Assembly (NCBI GenBank): GCA_003223255.1
Contig: QHYJ01000026.1
Coordinates: 80,305 to 133,995, forward strand
From: Acidobacteriota bacterium
GTDB lineage: Bacteria; Acidobacteriota; Terriglobia; Acidiferrales; UBA7541
Direction: 5' to 3'
Length of the DNA stretch: 53,691 nucleotides
Shown here: piece by piece, positions 51,704 to 53,691 of the stretch
Position numbering within the stretch: position 1 is the first letter of the stretch
Layout: every line of letters starts with the position of its first letter
Program-made: the position numbers and the translations under genes
The notes under the pieces: generated by a model
Databases searched by the model: none
Seen by the model: only the letters and a program-made list of their open reading frames with translations
What the model was told of the DNA's origin: nothing

Positions 51704-51722
51704 GATGTATAGTATACATCAT
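51702..51722 (-). promoter_or_regulatory. vapBC operator, perfect palindrome over the start codon
   Basis: ATGATGTATA and TATACATCAT flank a single central base. The repeat covers the vapB ATG (51701-51703) and contains TATACT on the minus strand, which could act as a -10 for a near-leaderless transcript. The RHH domain of VapB is the natural binder. Confidence 0.75.
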
Positions 51723-51967
51723 AAGTCGAAGCCTCTCAGTTCCGCCTCTCGGGCTGTGTGACGATTCGGGATCGTGCCGGCTCTTCAGAATGCTCAAAAG
51801 ATTGCTGGTTGTTTTAAATAACCTCTTCCGCAATGCGGGCCACCATGTCGGAAAATCTGCACACTCCTGACCACGGCAGGCCGCCGCCAACCAAACGCTG
51901 ACAATCGCCAGCACGAGCGTAAGGAGACCCGCACCTTTCCTGCAAACCGCCTGCAAACCTCTCTCGA

Positions 51968-52019
51968 TTGACTTTATACGCTAATAGCGTATACTTAGAA
52001 CTGTACGCTAGTGGCGTAC
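51968..52019 (+). promoter_or_regulatory. higBA promoter with two palindromic operators
   Basis: TTGACT (51968-51973) and TATACT (51990-51995) with a 16-base spacer form the promoter. The first operator, TATACGCTA-A-TAGCGTATA (51975-51993), fills the spacer and overlaps the -10. The second, GTACGCTA-G-TGGCGTAC (52003-52019, one mismatch), covers the start region. Their centres are 27 bp apart. Both share the TACGCTA half-site. Confidence 0.75.
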
Positions 52020-52029
52020 CAGGAACAGG

Positions 52030-52398
52030 ATGGAATTCCTCGAAGCCCCGGCCTTCACTCGCTACCTCTCCGCTTATCTCACGGACGGCGAGTGCCGGGA
52101 ACTACAAAACCGGCTGGCGGCTGCACCAGAACAGGGAAACGTTATCCCCGGAACAGGGGGATTTCGGAAGCTTCGTTGGACAGATCCAAGTCGTGGCAAA
52201 GGACGAAGAGGCGGTCTGCGAGTAATCTATTATTACTTCCCAGGCGAACAACAAATCTGGCTGATTACGCTCTACAACAAGGCCGAAGGTTCAGACCTTA
52301 CGCCGAAAGAAAGGCAAGCTTTGAAGAGTGCCATTGCAATTGAGGTCCGGGCTAGGCAGGTCGCGAAGCTTGCGACGCAGAGGAAATCGCGGAGGTGA
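52030..52398 (+). CDS. higB: RelE/HigB-type toxin
   Basis: This is a 122-residue ParE/RelE-fold toxin of the HigB-like group encoded before its antitoxin. EFLEAPAFTRYLSAYLTDGE, then GTGGFRKLRWTDPSRGKGRR and GGLRVIYYYFPGEQQIWLIT, follows the usual pattern (a beta-hairpin core then ITLYNKAEGSDLTPKER). It probably cleaves mRNA at the ribosome. The start at ATG 52030 follows AGGAACAGG. It lies directly under the twin operators. The symbol is by family and gene order. Confidence 0.85.
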   Translation: MEFLEAPAFTRYLSAYLTDGECRELQNRLAAAPEQGNVIPGTGGFRKLRWTDPSRGKGRRGGLRVIYYYFPGEQQIWLITLYNKAEGSDLTPKERQALKSAIAIEVRARQVAKLATQRKSRR

Positions 52399-52403
52399 AG
52401 GCG

Positions 52404-52727
52404 ATGAGCAAGAGAAAGATTTTCGACGAAATGATGGAAGGTGTTGCAGCGATGAAAAGCCATCGCGAGGGCAAAATCACGCTGCGCACTTACAACGTTG
52501 AAACGACACCGCTACCCAAGGTGGACGCGAAGCTGATTCGGGATACGAGAAAGAGGCTGCACTGTTCACGAGCCGTTTTCGCTCGGAAGCTGCGTATTAA
52601 CGAACGTACACTTGAGAAGTGGGAGCAGGGTCGCGCAAAGCCCAATCCCCAGGCCGCAGCCTTGGTTTTGTTAGTTCGCAAATATCCTGACACCCTCGAT
52701 CGATTGGAACGGGTTGCCGTAGGTTAG
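52404..52727 (+). CDS. higA: XRE-family antitoxin HigA
   Basis: This is a 107-residue antitoxin. The N-terminal part (SKRKIFDEMMEGVAAMKSHR) should contact the toxin. The C-terminal half is an XRE helix-turn-helix (DTRKRLHCSRAVFARKLRIN then ERTLEKWEQGRAKPNPQAAA). ATG 52404 has GGAGGTG seven bases upstream; the GTG at 52395, which overlaps the toxin stop, is an alternative. It likely represses the promoter at 51968. Confidence 0.88.
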   Translation: MSKRKIFDEMMEGVAAMKSHREGKITLRTYNVETTPLPKVDAKLIRDTRKRLHCSRAVFARKLRINERTLEKWEQGRAKPNPQAAALVLLVRKYPDTLDRLERVAVG

Positions 52728-53220
52728 CGATCGTCCACTCCGAGACATATCAGAGAGACAAGGCGCCCCCCTTCGAGACGCTTTAACTCCGCCCACGATC
52801 GCGGTTCGGACCTGGCGCATCTTCGGTAAACAACAGCCGACTTCCCGTTACTAATAGCGTTTTCGCCGGACTGTAACCAAATCCCGGTAATCCAACCCCC
52901 ATAAGGGATTACAACAATAAGCCATGCCGGAAAAAGGAGGCGGAAATGAAATTGGGAATTGTGGCCAGGACAGTCAGCCAAGCCGGCGCGTAATCAACCA
53001 GCAGGCACGATCTGTCATCAGCTGTGAGAGACAACTCTCGGCTGCTATTGTGTTGAATGCGACGACCAAGGAAGCAACGCATTTGGAGGTAAAGTTTAGG
53101 TTTTCCGAAACTCCTCGTTGCGTGCCGCGATTGAAGATGTCCAGACCGTTCGGGCCGAGGGCATGAACATACCAATGGCGAAAAGGCCGTTACAGCACTC
53201 GTGATTTGAAGGAGAGAACA
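52728..53220. other. Gene-free stretch between higA and the VOC gene
   Basis: About 490 bases without a supportable gene. A good GGAGGCGGAA Shine-Dalgarno precedes an ATG at 52947, but the frame closes after only ~15 codons. Longer frames on the minus strand show no family motif. Confidence 0.4.
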
Positions 53221-53598
53221 ATGCTCGACCACATGATTCTGACTGTCAGCAATGTCGAACGTTCGTTGACGTTCTATGAGGCGGCCTTGAAGCCTCTTAA
53301 TATCAAGTTCTTCCTACCCTACAAGGGCGAAGTCGCTCATCCTGATCTTTGGGGATTTGGCGATGGCAAGAGGGCGTTCTTCTGGCTCAAGCAAGGGAAG
53401 CCTGATCCAGCGTCCATTCACTGGGGGTTCATGGCCGAGAACAATGGTAAGGTCGATGAATTCTACAGGGCGGCAATATCCGCTGGTGCCAGGGACAATA
53501 TTTCACCGCGGGCACGAGTGGAATACTATCCGGGATACTACGCCGCCGATATATTTGACCCGGACGGGTATTCGTTCGAGGTCGTCCATAAAAGCTAG
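53221..53598 (+). CDS. VOC-family (glyoxalase/bleomycin-resistance-like) protein
   Basis: This is a 125-residue single-unit VOC protein. LDHMILTVSNVERSLTFYEA is the standard first strand-helix with the metal His (H4). DLWGFGDGKRAFFWLKQGKP and HWGFMAENNGKVDEFYRAAI (second His) follow, then YYAADIFDPDGYSFEVVHKS with the metal Glu. ATG 53221 has AAGGAG upstream. Substrate unknown; relatives are often annotated as glyoxalases or lyases without proof. It ends the accessory stretch in this window. Confidence 0.88.
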   Translation: MLDHMILTVSNVERSLTFYEAALKPLNIKFFLPYKGEVAHPDLWGFGDGKRAFFWLKQGKPDPASIHWGFMAENNGKVDEFYRAAISAGARDNISPRARVEYYPGYYAADIFDPDGYSFEVVHKS

Positions 53599-53691
53599 TG
53601 ATGGCCATAACATGATTTATAGCCTCCGGGTTGCCCGTCCGGGAGTTGGCTGCGGTCGATTCCCGGAAGCCGAGTTTCCGTACTAATCCGT

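Noticed and set aside
52947-52991. Strong Shine-Dalgarno with a ~15-codon frame
   Set aside because: Too short to support as a gene without expression or conservation data.
52909-53232. 107-codon minus-strand frame before the VOC gene
   Set aside because: No motif, overlaps the VOC start, and a neighbouring frame reads equally well by chance.
1-53691. CRISPR array, prophage or insertion-sequence transposase
   Set aside because: No regularly spaced direct repeats, Cas motifs, phage structural genes or DDE transposase motifs were seen.

Overview
The window looks like a chromosomal piece of a soil-type acidobacterium (Terriglobia / Acidobacteriales-like). This rests on sequence content rather than on a marker gene. 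It has G+C in the high fifties, many GTG and TTG starts, GTP-type PEP carboxykinase, a Tes-like radical SAM protein of the type associated with membrane-spanning lipids, several small secreted proteins of kinds common in that phylum, and a remnant of the C-terminal TPR tail seen in acidobacterial Ser/Thr kinases. No rRNA is present, so the assignment is an inference.

Left part (1-18.9 kb): the end of a 2-oxoacid:ferredoxin oxidoreductase operon (korA tail, korB); a FecR-like secreted protein; a protein ending in a degenerate GIY-YIG-like fold; a broken GH3 beta-glucosidase; the Tes-like radical SAM gene closed by a strong terminator; an FmdB zinc ribbon; queF; fumC with a decayed copy of its own 3' end 0.6 kb downstream; a ROK sugar kinase; a secreted acetamidase/formamidase-like protein and a secreted metallo-beta-lactamase-fold protein. 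Between these lie remnants of a small membrane protein, a LysE-type exporter and an EPS glycosyl-phosphotransferase.

Middle (19-45 kb): a PPOX-family flavin/F420 protein, scoB with a damaged scoA, then cofC and a damaged cofH (coenzyme F420 synthesis); a carboxylesterase; a c-type cytochrome; a molybdate operon (HTH-Mop regulator, modA, modB, modC) with a visible promoter and palindrome; a FadN-like beta-oxidation protein; a patatin; a fatty-acid desaturase; trmJ; an nfnA-nfnB pair that carries four frameshifts; pckG; and an MFS - amidohydrolase - peroxiredoxin operon.

Right part (45-53.7 kb): PilZ and REC-like proteins, a second cytochrome c, an Nramp-like transporter with a non-canonical substrate motif, a DUF3467 protein, and an isolated tRNA-Ile(GAT). 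Downstream of the tRNA lies a gene-poor accessory stretch with two toxin-antitoxin modules (VapBC and HigBA), each with clear palindromic operators, and a VOC-family protein.

Central carbon genes (korAB, fumC, pckG), ferredoxin/NAD(P) coupling (nfnAB) and lipid genes (Tes-like, desaturase, FadN-like, patatin, esterase) suggest an aerobic heterotroph that remodels its lipids. A recurring feature is damage: at least eight genes show frameshifts, small deletions or an in-frame stop. Some are 1-2 nt indels that consensus error could explain, but others (deletions inside scoA and cofH, and the LysE, EPS and kinase remnants) look like real decay. Several families of dispersed hairpin repeats sit in the intergenic spaces.
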